The notes beneath the pieces were generated by a model. It was not told the origin of the DNA. It made no database searches and saw only the letters and a list, made by a program, of their open reading frames with translations. Made by a program: the position numbers and the translations under genes. A stretch of 43,625 bases of DNA from an uncultured Oscillospiraceae bacterium (lineage in GTDB: Bacteria; Bacillota; Clostridia; Oscillospirales; Oscillospiraceae). Shown here one piece after another: positions 30,903 to 38,310 of this stretch; position 1 is the first letter of the stretch; each line of letters starts with the position of its first letter. The stretch is taken from positions 1 to 43,625 of the forward strand of contig CAAEKQ010000136.1 of the NCBI GenBank assembly GCA_900756575.1, in the 5' to 3' direction.

Positions 30903-30939
30903 AATGATTTCCTGTCCTTTCTTAGGTTGCTTCACACAA

Positions 30940-31842
30940 TCAGTTCATTTTGAACGCCGGAATTCCCAGATGCGCCCGCACCTTTGCCAGGGACTTCATA
31001 TTCTCCTGGGGAACGTCCAATGCCGGGGTGCCGAACACCTGCTCCAACCACTGGGTGCAGTCCGTCATCCATCTTGCCCCGTGGGGATTTTCCCGCACCG
31101 GATCGCCCAGGGACGACGCCGGAGTTGCCAGAGCGCAGGCATGGTTGCCGTTCATATAGGTGTGGCACTCAAAGGGAACATCGGCCCGGGCCAGGGCTTC
31201 CATGAATTTGAGACCATGCTCCACCGGCACCATTTTGTCGTGATACAGATTCCACAGAAATACCGGAGGCGTGTGGGGGCCCACCCATTGTTCCGCCGAG
31301 GCAATGTCCCGGAGTTCCTCCAGGGTTCTGTCGCCTTTCAATCGGTCATACATATCCCCCTGGCCCTCCACGTCCACGGTGATGCAGGGATAGCCAAGGA
31401 TCAATGCGTTGGGTTTTCCTTCTTCTCCGGTGCAGCCGGATGCATCCAAAACGTCCTGCCGGTTCCACATGGTGCCCACGCAGGCCGCTACATGACCGCC
31501 CGCCGAAAAGCCGCACAGGGCCAGCTTGTCCGGGTCCTGTCCCCATTCCTCCGCCTTTTGCCGAATCAGCTTCAGCGCCCGGCAGACATCCGCAGCGGAA
31601 TTGGGGAACGTGGCGTGCTTTCCGATGGAATACCGCAGCACATAGGCATTGAATCCCGCAGCCGCAAAAGCCGCCGCCACAGGCTCGCCTTCACTGGTGC
31701 CGTGATAGAGATAGGCGCCGCCGGGCAGCACGACAACACCGCCCCGCTTGGGATAATGGCCCGCCACCGTGGTCCAGTGCTGAATATAGGTATAGAGCAT
31801 CACCCGATGATCCCCATACAGGTCGATTTTTTCGCAGATCAT
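30940..31842 (-). CDS. Alpha/beta hydrolase (BD-FAE-like esterase)
   Basis: The 300-residue cytoplasmic esterase of the alpha/beta hydrolase fold has the oxyanion region VVLPGGAYLYHG, nucleophile elbow GFSAGGH (S113), an acid in LYHDKMVP (D202) and the catalytic His in NGNHACAL (H234). It resembles carbohydrate-esterase/lipase-type proteins annotated as BD-FAE or xylan esterase. No signal peptide is present; a frame extension to 31956 enters the radical SAM gene. ATG at 31842 has GGAGG about 9 nt upstream and only one base separates it from the radical SAM stop. The substrate is unknown. Confidence 0.85.
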   Translation of the reverse strand: MICEKIDLYGDHRVMLYTYIQHWTTVAGHYPKRGGVVVLPGGAYLYHGTSEGEPVAAAFAAAGFNAYVLRYSIGKHATFPNSAADVCRALKLIRQKAEEWGQDPDKLALCGFSAGGHVAACVGTMWNRQDVLDASGCTGEEGKPNALILGYPCITVDVEGQGDMYDRLKGDRTLEELRDIASAEQWVGPHTPPVFLWNLYHDKMVPVEHGLKFMEALARADVPFECHTYMNGNHACALATPASSLGDPVRENPHGARWMTDCTQWLEQVFGTPALDVPQENMKSLAKVRAHLGIPAFKMN

Positions 31843-31843
31843 G

Positions 31844-32722
31844 TTACACACCCTCCAGAGAAAAATCCGGTAAATATGCATCGGTTGCGGCGCTGGGCTC
31901 CTGTAAGAATCCATCCTCCAGACCCAGCATATACAGCCAGTCCACCACCGCCTCATACTCCTCCCGGGTTACGGTGCGGTCAAAGGGCGTGGTATGCTTC
32001 AGCCGCCCGGATGGGACGAACTGCGCCATCAGACTCACCAATACGCTGCCCCTGGGGAAGTGATCGGCGATATAATCCAGCACCTTCAGGCTGTTTTGCA
32101 CCTGTCCCGGCAGCACCAGGTGGCGGATAATCACGCCTTTTTTCAGCATTCCGTCCTCACCATAGACCGGCCGCCCCACCTGACGCAGCATTTCGTCAAT
32201 GGCACGGGCTGCCACCGGGAAATAATCCGCCGCCCCGCACAGCTGCTTTGCCAGCTCCGGTTCCGCAAATTTCAGGTCAGGCAGATAAATGTCCACCTTG
32301 CCCTCCAGCATCCGGAGCGTTTCCACCCGTTCATAGCCCCCGCAGTTATACACCACGGGCACCGGCAATTTCGGTTCCAGCGCCGGAAGAATCTGCGGGA
32401 GAAAATGGGTTGGGGTCACCAGATTGATGTTGTGAGCCCCCTGGTCCATGAGCTCCCCGAAAATCTCCCGCAGGCGCTGGGTGGAAATGGCCTTTCCGAA
32501 CTTTCCCTGGCTGATTTCGGTATTCTGACAGAATCCGCAGCCCAAAGAGCAGCCGGAAAAGAACACCGCGCCGGAGCCCTTCTCTCCGGAAATGGGCGGC
32601 TCCTCCCAGAAATGCAGAGCAGCCCGGGCGGCATAAATCTCCGCGGGCATACCGCAGAAGCCCAGCTCACCATGTTCCCGGTCCGCGCCGCACATTCTGG
32701 GACATAGGGTACACCCGCCCAT
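31844..32722 (-). CDS. Radical SAM activase-like protein (COG1313 type)
   Basis: The 292-residue radical SAM protein has CX3CX2C at C58, C62 and C65 in FSGCSLGCGFCQN, which coordinates the SAM-cleaving [4Fe-4S] cluster. An N-terminal set of Cys (C4, C7, C11, C23) in CTLCPRMC and GFC is likely to bind a second cluster. The frame resembles pyruvate-formate-lyase-activating-enzyme-like proteins of COG1313, whose targets are unclear. ATG at 32722 shares a base with the Mrp stop (TAATG), so the two are translationally coupled. No glycyl radical enzyme lies in the window. Confidence 0.87.
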   Translation of the reverse strand: MGGCTLCPRMCGADREHGELGFCGMPAEIYAARAALHFWEEPPISGEKGSGAVFFSGCSLGCGFCQNTEISQGKFGKAISTQRLREIFGELMDQGAHNINLVTPTHFLPQILPALEPKLPVPVVYNCGGYERVETLRMLEGKVDIYLPDLKFAEPELAKQLCGAADYFPVAARAIDEMLRQVGRPVYGEDGMLKKGVIIRHLVLPGQVQNSLKVLDYIADHFPRGSVLVSLMAQFVPSGRLKHTTPFDRTVTREEYEAVVDWLYMLGLEDGFLQEPSAATDAYLPDFSLEGV

Positions 32723-33636
32723 TACTTTGCCAGCAGCTCTGCCACGCTGTCAAGCTCGGGCACATCGGCGTCGGAAATCCGCCCGAAGTCCGCCATGACA
32801 GACAGCTCCAGATTCAGGGGAACAGAGGCCAGCAGCGGGAGATTCAGCGCCTTGGCGTGCTCCTGCGGATCGGTGCCCATCCGCACCTGACCGTCCTCCA
32901 GCGCCAGCACCGTCTTATTCTCCACCACGCCCAGCACGGGAATCATAATCATCCGCATGAGGTTCACGGATTTCAGCGCCAGGAAGTCGCAGAGATCCGA
33001 GGGGTTGGAAATACAGACTGCACCGTCAAAGGGAAGGATCGTGCCAATCTGCAGGGGTACATCGCCCACGCCGGAGGGCATATCCACCAGCATAAAGTCC
33101 AGATCCTCCGGCCATTTCACATTGAGGTAGAAATACAGCGCGCCCTCGGCAATGTCCTTGCCATAGCTGAGCAGGGGTTGAGTGGCGTCCTTTTCCACGT
33201 TGCCCATGGAGATGAACTGCACGCCGCTGTCGGCGGTCATGGGGATCAGCTGCTTAGAGCCGGAGTTGCAGGGCTCCAGCTTGCCGTAGAGATAGTGAAT
33301 GGAGGGATTCTCCAAATCCGCGTCCAACACGGCCACCTTTTTGCCCATCTTCTGGAGCTTGTCCGCCAGCAGGCAGGTGGCCACGGACTTGCCGGTGCCG
33401 CCCTTGCCGCTGAAAATCGCCACAATGCGCTGGGCCTTTTTCGGGGTCTTGCCGTCCACCTGCTTGGTGTCGTTTTCGGCCTTCTTCTGGTTTTTGCTGT
33501 CGCAGGTGCTGCTGCATGAACTGCAATTGCCGCTGCAAGAGGAGAAATCTCCGCCGAAGGACTCAAAATCCGCCATATACTTCATGTATTTTGCCTCATG
33601 CTCCTTCTGGAGGCGGGCCTGTTCTTCTTTCGTCAT
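32722..33636 (-). CDS. Mrp/NBP35-like P-loop ATPase
   Basis: The 304-residue deviant Walker ATPase has P-loop SGKGGTGKS (76-84) and DLENPSIHYLYG switch region, with DFMLVDMPSGVGD as the Walker B/switch II part. The N-terminus has four cysteines (C34, C38, C41, C45) in CSGNCSSCSSTC, similar to the cluster site of NBP35. In standard Mrp proteins a C-terminal CxxC, following VVENMS, binds a bridging [4Fe-4S] cluster; here the segment is VLGVVENKTVLALED and no CxxC follows. It may still hold a cluster via the N-terminal site. It is the first gene of the seven-gene operon, with a promoter at 33681-33709. A role in Fe-S delivery to the downstream radical SAM or nitroreductase is an inference. Confidence 0.85.
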   Translation of the reverse strand: MTKEEQARLQKEHEAKYMKYMADFESFGGDFSSCSGNCSSCSSTCDSKNQKKAENDTKQVDGKTPKKAQRIVAIFSGKGGTGKSVATCLLADKLQKMGKKVAVLDADLENPSIHYLYGKLEPCNSGSKQLIPMTADSGVQFISMGNVEKDATQPLLSYGKDIAEGALYFYLNVKWPEDLDFMLVDMPSGVGDVPLQIGTILPFDGAVCISNPSDLCDFLALKSVNLMRMIMIPVLGVVENKTVLALEDGQVRMGTDPQEHAKALNLPLLASVPLNLELSVMADFGRISDADVPELDSVAELLAK

Positions 33637-33680
33637 GATTGTAAATTCCTTTCTGATTCAGGATGAAGTTCTTTGGCTTT

Positions 33681-33709
33681 AGTATACCATAATTCCCGGC
33701 AATCCTCAA
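33681..33709 (-). promoter_or_regulatory. Promoter of the seven-gene mrp operon
   Basis: Minus strand TTGAGG (33704-33709), 17-bp spacer, TATACT (33681-33686), 45 nt before the ATG. It drives genes down to DUF1653. Confidence 0.65.
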
Positions 33710-33723
33710 CCACCCGTCTCCTT

Positions 33724-33738
33724 ATAACTTTTGGTTAT
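33724..33738. promoter_or_regulatory. Upstream palindromic operator-like site
   Basis: ATAAC-TTTTG-GTTAT is a perfect 5+5 palindrome with the core ACTTTTGGT. Its centre lies 58 bp from that of a second copy at 33782-33796 and just upstream of the -35 at 33759. Confidence 0.5.
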
Positions 33739-33758
33739 TGAATATATACAAGAAGTAT

Positions 33759-33787
33759 TTGCAATTCCGCAATAAAACCGTTATACT
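33759..33787 (+). promoter_or_regulatory. Promoter of the three NTF2-like genes
   Basis: TTGCAA (33759-33764), 17-bp spacer, TATACT (33782-33787). The ATG at 33822 is 35 nt downstream, with AGGAGG as SD. Confidence 0.7.
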
Positions 33788-33796
33788 TTTGGTATA
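33782..33796. promoter_or_regulatory. Downstream palindromic operator-like site over the -10
   Basis: TATAC-TTTTG-GTATA shares its centre with the site at 33724 (ACTTTTGGT) and covers the -10 box. Binding there would block RNA polymerase. Confidence 0.5.
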
Positions 33797-33821
33797 CGAA
33801 TTATGAACAGGAGGGACTGCC

Positions 33822-34550
33822 ATGACCTTGAAATTTCTGGTGGAACGCTGGGAGGATCAGCGCACCATCAAAAACCTCATGGGCAAATATGTAAACTGCC
33901 TGCTGCTGAACCGGCAGGGCGAAATTTTTGACTCCTTTTTCAGCACAAAGTCCGATGTATGCCTGACTTTTAACGACGGCAGCTATATCGGCCCCGACGC
34001 GGTAAAGGGCTATTTTGACGCGATCGTCGCCCGGAATCTGCTGTCGGCGCAGCTGCTGCAAAAGCGTCTGCCCGAAAAGCTGGGCGGAAAATCCGACGAG
34101 GAACTGTACGGCATCGGCCCGTTCCATGTAAAGCCCCTGACCGCCCCGGTGATTGAGGTGGCAGAGGACGGCGAAACCGCAAAGGGCCTTTGGTTCTGCC
34201 TGGGCTGCAACGCCGAAGTCACCACCCGCGGCCCCGAAGCCAGCTGGACCTGGGGCTATTTTGCCGGAGATTTCGTCTATGAAAACGACGACTGGAAAAT
34301 CTGGCACCTCCAGTATCTCAACGATATCGACTCCCTCTGCGGCCAGAGCTGGGGCAAGGAAGTCACCCCCTATCCCGAGGAGGATGTGTTTGCACCCCTG
34401 GGTCAGTTTGAGATGCCTCCCTACACCGTGGCAGAAACCGTCCGTCCCCTGTATCGGGTGGACCGTCCCCTGACCCTGACGCCCCGGATCCCGGAGCCCT
34501 ACGACACCTTTGCAAACACGTTTTCCTATGGAAAGGAGGCCGCACGATGA
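33822..34550 (+). CDS. NTF2/SnoaL-like protein, paralog 1
   Basis: The 242-residue protein has a SnoaL-type NTF2 fold in its N-terminal 170 residues (helix DQRTIKNLMGKYVNCLLL, a cone floor in LTFNDGSYIGPDAVKGYF, and the C-terminal strand DDWKIWHLQYLNDI with WKIWH at 158-162). A 75-residue tail carries the motif PEPYDTF near residue 224. Similar folds act as ketosteroid isomerases, dehydratases (bile-acid BaiE) or polyketide cyclases. It shares EVAEDGETAKG (112-122) with the two genes behind it. There is no signal peptide. Its stop overlaps the next start by four bases (ATGA). The substrate is unknown; assignment to the fold is by motif only. Confidence 0.82.
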   Translation: MTLKFLVERWEDQRTIKNLMGKYVNCLLLNRQGEIFDSFFSTKSDVCLTFNDGSYIGPDAVKGYFDAIVARNLLSAQLLQKRLPEKLGGKSDEELYGIGPFHVKPLTAPVIEVAEDGETAKGLWFCLGCNAEVTTRGPEASWTWGYFAGDFVYENDDWKIWHLQYLNDIDSLCGQSWGKEVTPYPEEDVFAPLGQFEMPPYTVAETVRPLYRVDRPLTLTPRIPEPYDTFANTFSYGKEAAR

Positions 34551-35263
34551 AAGCACCGGAATACACCGATCTCCAGCTGATGGAGCGTGTTTGGGACGTG
34601 GAGACCGTGAAAAAGCTCGCCGCCAAGCGTGCCTACTACCTGGCCAACGACTGGCGGGAAAAGGAACTGGACGAGCTCTGGGTCACCGGCGAGGAGGCCA
34701 GGAAAACCGCTTCCTTTGGCCGCAACTGGGGCTATTATATCGGCATGGACGCCATTCGGGACTATTATGTCACCGCCCACAATGAAAAGCTGGACGCCCT
34801 GCCCGGGAAACACCGCGGCGACGGCTGCCTGTTCCATCATCCCATCTCCACCGGTCTTGTGCAGGAGGCCTATGACGGAAAAACCGCTCGCGGTCTCTGG
34901 TACTGCATCTCCCAGGAGACCCTGCCCACCTCCGACACCGAGGCCGACGCCCGCTGGTATATGGAAAAGCTGGCCATCGACTTTTTGAAGGAAGACGGAC
35001 AGTGGAAAATCTGGCACGTGGTCGTTGCCACCGATCTTCAGAGCGAGGCCGGCACCAACTATATGGAGCAGCCCGTGGATCTGCCCGACGAGGAGAACCA
35101 TGCCTTTGTGGAATTCGGCACCCCCACCCTCTCCATGCGGGTACACAACGAGCGCTATAACTGGCTGGACAACTATCCCCCTGCCCCGGTGCCCTACATG
35201 ACCTTCGACGAGGATAACAGCTATGGGCCGGAGGGCCATCCGGATCATTGGGAGGTAGAGTGA
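34547..35263 (+). CDS. NTF2/SnoaL-like protein, paralog 2
   Basis: The 238-residue paralog of the preceding protein has the helix VKKLAAKRAYYLANDWREKEL, the cone region RNWGYYIGMDAIRDYY, EAYDGKTARGLWYCIS (107-122), WKIWHVVVATDL (153-164) and the C-terminal signature PVPYMTFDEDNSYG. It has conserved acidic and aromatic residues that could line a hydrophobic pocket. It starts four bases before the stop of paralog 1 (translational coupling) and ends one base before paralog 3. The function is unknown, but isomerase or dehydratase activity on a ring or enoyl substrate is suggested by the fold and the neighbouring flavoenzyme. Confidence 0.82.
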   Translation: MKAPEYTDLQLMERVWDVETVKKLAAKRAYYLANDWREKELDELWVTGEEARKTASFGRNWGYYIGMDAIRDYYVTAHNEKLDALPGKHRGDGCLFHHPISTGLVQEAYDGKTARGLWYCISQETLPTSDTEADARWYMEKLAIDFLKEDGQWKIWHVVVATDLQSEAGTNYMEQPVDLPDEENHAFVEFGTPTLSMRVHNERYNWLDNYPPAPVPYMTFDEDNSYGPEGHPDHWEVE

Positions 35264-35264
35264 T

Positions 35265-36041
35265 ATGAGAAAAAACCATCTTGACCTGCATCAGCGGGTA
35301 CTCAACGCCGCCGCCAGTCAGGCAGTGGAAAACGTAAAGGCCCAGCACACCTATCTCCATGGCCGGGCCGACGCCTCCGGCGAGTGGGGCCAAATTTGGA
35401 GCCGGGATCCCTGGTGCTCCTGGGGCCATATTTTCGGACGGATGCGCGGCTGGAATCAGGTCTGGAAGGGCTCTGTTACCGCCTATGACAACATGGCCAT
35501 GCAGAACCTGTTAAACGTTCAGAAAATCTATCCCGAGCTGGGCGGCCATGATCCCCGTCCCCTGATGGAGGCCTCCGTCCACACCCTGTTCACCGATATT
35601 ATTGAGGTGGCCGACGACGGAAAATCCGCCCGGGGCAGCTTCATTACCCCCGGCGTGATCTTCTGCCGGCTCAACCGTCATGAATATCCCTACTGTAACG
35701 TGCTGTGGGAGCGCTACGGTTCCGATTTTGTGCTGGAGCATGGGCGCTGGCTCTATCTCCACGAGCAGGTCTGCCCGGACATCATGGGCAAGCTGGATAT
35801 GACCAACTTCGCCCACGACGACTATGAGCGTCTCACCGCCCCCGAGGAAAAGGGCATCGGCCCCGTCACCCTTGGCGAAGACCCCGACGTTACCGATCCC
35901 GGCCCGCTGCATCTGCCCTACAGCGTGATTATGCCGCCTCAGAACACCGTGCCGTGGCCCGAGCCCTATGAGACCCTGGACAACGAGCACAGCTACACCC
36001 CGGTGAAAACCGCCGCTGAGCTGGCCGCAGAACGTGCCTAA
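35265..36041 (+). CDS. NTF2/SnoaL-like protein, paralog 3 (divergent)
   Basis: The 258-residue third paralog retains EVADDGKSARGSF (114-126) and WPEPYETLDNEHSY near the end, but the WKIWH strand has changed to RWLYLHEQVCPDI (161-173) and the N-terminal helix NAAASQAVENVKAQHTYLHG differs. It may therefore be the non-catalytic or differently specific partner. GGAGG precedes the ATG by about 9 nt. It is the last gene of the three-gene unit and is closed by a terminator at 36052-36089. The function is unknown. Confidence 0.78.
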   Translation: MRKNHLDLHQRVLNAAASQAVENVKAQHTYLHGRADASGEWGQIWSRDPWCSWGHIFGRMRGWNQVWKGSVTAYDNMAMQNLLNVQKIYPELGGHDPRPLMEASVHTLFTDIIEVADDGKSARGSFITPGVIFCRLNRHEYPYCNVLWERYGSDFVLEHGRWLYLHEQVCPDIMGKLDMTNFAHDDYERLTAPEEKGIGPVTLGEDPDVTDPGPLHLPYSVIMPPQNTVPWPEPYETLDNEHSYTPVKTAAELAAERA

Positions 36042-36051
36042 TTTCATCTGC

Positions 36052-36089
36052 AAATCCGCTCTTTCCATTTGGGAAGGGCGGATTTTTTC
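36052..36089 (+). terminator. Terminator after the NTF2-like genes
   Basis: AAATCCGCTCTTTCC pairs with GGGAAGGGCGGATTT (G-U and minor mismatches allowed) across a 4-nt loop and ends in TTTTTT. It begins 10 nt after the last stop. Confidence 0.82.
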
Positions 36090-36132
36090 GTCCCTTGGTG
36101 CACGGATTGAACACCAGAACACAAGCCGCTCC

Positions 36133-36161
36133 TTGCAGGGTACTGTTTCTCCGTGTATAAT
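36133..36161 (+). promoter_or_regulatory. Promoter of the OYE-like flavoprotein
   Basis: TTGCAG (36133-36138), 17-bp spacer, TATAAT (36156-36161). It lies after the terminator, giving the flavoprotein its own transcript. Confidence 0.72.
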
Positions 36162-36222
36162 TATATTGAATTCACAACGTATGGAATCGCAAGCCGATTC
36201 CCATCAGGAAGGAGCGTTTCTC

Positions 36223-38238
36223 ATGCCCTACGAAGCCTTAACCGCCCCCCTTACTCTCCGGGGGAAAACTCTGAAAACCCGCCTGCTGTATCCCGTGGCC
36301 CAGCCCCATTTTCTCCAGGCCAACCAGCTGTATCCCGACGACCCGGTGGTCACCTATTACGCCTCCCGGGCGAAAAACGGCGCGGCCATTCTTTTGATGC
36401 AGGATCTGACCAACCTGGATCAGCGGAAAATGCCTGCCGACTGTGGCCATTTCGCCATGTATGACATCGCCGACATCGGATGTCAGAACGGCTTTACGTT
36501 TATGGCCGAGATGGTGCACTACTACGGCAGCTACATCACCCCGGAATTGAATTTGGACAACCGGATGCCCCTACAGGTAAACGACCCTAACGTCCCTTCT
36601 CCCTATGGCGAGCCCATGAACCCCTTTGCCATGGTTTCCAAGGACGATGAGGACGAAGTGACTACCGCCCCCGGCGTCAAGCCCATGGAGGAAGGCGTAT
36701 CCGGTGCACCTGGCCGTCCCATGGCAGGCGCGCGGATGATGACCCGGGCAGATATGGACGAATACATCAAGATTCACATCCAGCACGCCCAGGCCTACAA
36801 GAACCTGGACTTCGACGGCGGTATGTTCGACTTCTGCCACAACTTCAATATCGGCAAGTTCCTGAATCCCACCACCAACTGGCGCACCGACGAATACGGC
36901 GGCAGTCTGGAGAACCGGATGCGATTCCCGGTAGAAGTCATCAAGGCACTGCGAAAGGCCATGGGTGAGAAATATCTGCTGGTGGTCAACGCCCCCAACA
37001 TCGGCGGCGATATGGGCATGGATATGGACGAGGCGGCGGAATTTCTCCGTGCCATCGATCCCTATATCGACCTGCTCCAGGTGCGCGGCCAGCATCCCGA
37101 CCATGAGCGGGTCACGGTCTGCGAATCCGCCGAGCTGTCCAAGGGGCTCAAAGCCCGGGGCGTCAAAACGCCCATTGCAATTTCCACCTATTATAAGGAT
37201 CTGGATTCCCTCAACAACGTCATCGCCTCCGGTGCTGCGGATTTGGTGGCTCCCGGTCATCTGTTCATCTGCAACGAGCATCTGAGTGAGATTCTCCGGG
37301 ACGGCAACGGCGAGGATTTGAACCCCTGCATCGAATGCCACGCCTGCCGCGGTACCTCCTCCACCGGCGACTGGATGAGTCACTGCACCATCAACCCCGA
37401 AATCGGCATGGAGCACCGGGCCAAGCGCCTGATTGAGCCCGTGACCCGCCAGAAGAAGATTGCCCTGATCGGCGGCGGCCCCGGAGCCATCAAGTGCGCC
37501 ATGTGGCTGAAGGATCGGGGCCATACACCGGTGATCTTTGAGAGGTCCGACGCGCTGGGCGGTCAGATCAAAACGGCGGAATATCCCGAATTCAAGTGGG
37601 AGCTGAAGCGGTACCTGGACTTCCTGCGCAATCAGGTAAAGCGCAAGGGCATCGCCGTCCGGCTGAGTACCGAGGCCACCCCGGAGATGATCCAGGCTGA
37701 GGGCTTTGACGTGGTCATTGCCGCCACCGGTGCAACCCCCAAGAAGCCCGATATCTCCGGTGCAGAATACGCCCGCTGGGACGGCATCAGCATCTATGGC
37801 AATCAGGAACAGCTGGGCCATCACGTGGTAGTCATCGGCGGCAGCTCCGTGGCTGCGGAAGCCGCCTGCTATCTGGCAGAGTGCGGTCATGAGGTCACGG
37901 AAATCAGTCGTCAGGGCCGTCTTGCCTACGACCTGAACCCCATCCGGGCCATTGGCTACATGAATGCCAAGGCCGATCAGCTGGGCGTTCATGTGATTCG
38001 GAAGGCCAAGACCACCGAGATTCAGTCGGGCGCCGTCACCTATCTGGATCGCAAGGGCCAGAGCCACACCGTCTCCTGTGACGATATTGTGGTCTGCGGC
38101 GGAATGGAGCCCAACAGCGAGGCCGCCATTGCCTTCCGCTTTGCCGCGCCGGAATTCTATATGATCGGTGACTGCCGCCAGCCCGGTAATATGCGCAACG
38201 CCATCCGGGACGCCTATGCCCTGGCTATGAGAATCTAA
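36223..38238 (+). CDS. Old Yellow Enzyme/FadH-type Fe-S flavoprotein
   Basis: The 671-residue enzyme has an N-terminal FMN TIM barrel (TAPLTLRGKTLKTRL; EYGGSLENRMRFPVEVIKAL as the OYE signature), a [4Fe-4S] site (C369, C372, C375, C388) and a C-terminal FAD/NAD(P) domain (IALIGGGPGAIKCAMWL, VVVIGGSSVAAEAACYL, and MIGDCRQPGNMRNAIRDAY). This layout matches 2,4-dienoyl-CoA reductase FadH, BaiCD/BaiH and enoate reductases, which reduce C=C bonds with NAD(P)H. The HxxH of OYE is replaced by DFCH (203-206), and the third Fe-S cysteine is one residue earlier than in FadH. GGAG is 8 nt before the ATG. The substrate is unknown. Its place after three NTF2-like genes suggests a joint pathway. Confidence 0.9.
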   Translation: MPYEALTAPLTLRGKTLKTRLLYPVAQPHFLQANQLYPDDPVVTYYASRAKNGAAILLMQDLTNLDQRKMPADCGHFAMYDIADIGCQNGFTFMAEMVHYYGSYITPELNLDNRMPLQVNDPNVPSPYGEPMNPFAMVSKDDEDEVTTAPGVKPMEEGVSGAPGRPMAGARMMTRADMDEYIKIHIQHAQAYKNLDFDGGMFDFCHNFNIGKFLNPTTNWRTDEYGGSLENRMRFPVEVIKALRKAMGEKYLLVVNAPNIGGDMGMDMDEAAEFLRAIDPYIDLLQVRGQHPDHERVTVCESAELSKGLKARGVKTPIAISTYYKDLDSLNNVIASGAADLVAPGHLFICNEHLSEILRDGNGEDLNPCIECHACRGTSSTGDWMSHCTINPEIGMEHRAKRLIEPVTRQKKIALIGGGPGAIKCAMWLKDRGHTPVIFERSDALGGQIKTAEYPEFKWELKRYLDFLRNQVKRKGIAVRLSTEATPEMIQAEGFDVVIAATGATPKKPDISGAEYARWDGISIYGNQEQLGHHVVVIGGSSVAAEAACYLAECGHEVTEISRQGRLAYDLNPIRAIGYMNAKADQLGVHVIRKAKTTEIQSGAVTYLDRKGQSHTVSCDDIVVCGGMEPNSEAAIAFRFAAPEFYMIGDCRQPGNMRNAIRDAYALAMRI

Positions 38239-38256
38239 CTTCCCCATATCTGCAAG

Positions 38257-38288
38257 AATCCCCAGACGATTTTGGTCGTCTGGGGATT
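38257..38288. terminator. Bidirectional terminator between the OYE gene and citrate synthase gene
   Basis: A perfect 13-bp stem AATCCCCAGACGA / TCGTCTGGGGATT with a 6-nt loop, followed by TGTTTCATT on the plus strand. It separates the converging genes. Confidence 0.88.
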
Positions 38289-38310
38289 TGTTTCATTCTG
38301 TTCATTTGGA

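Noticed and set aside
25638..33636. Genomic island or prophage
   Set aside because: The lysozyme-like gene has SLH repeats and no phage neighbours; no integrase, capsid or tail genes are visible.
33822..38238. True bile-acid bai operon
   Set aside because: The CoA ligase, CoA transferase and 3-alpha-dehydrogenase genes are missing and the NTF2 proteins are longer and triplicated; only the fold combination is similar.
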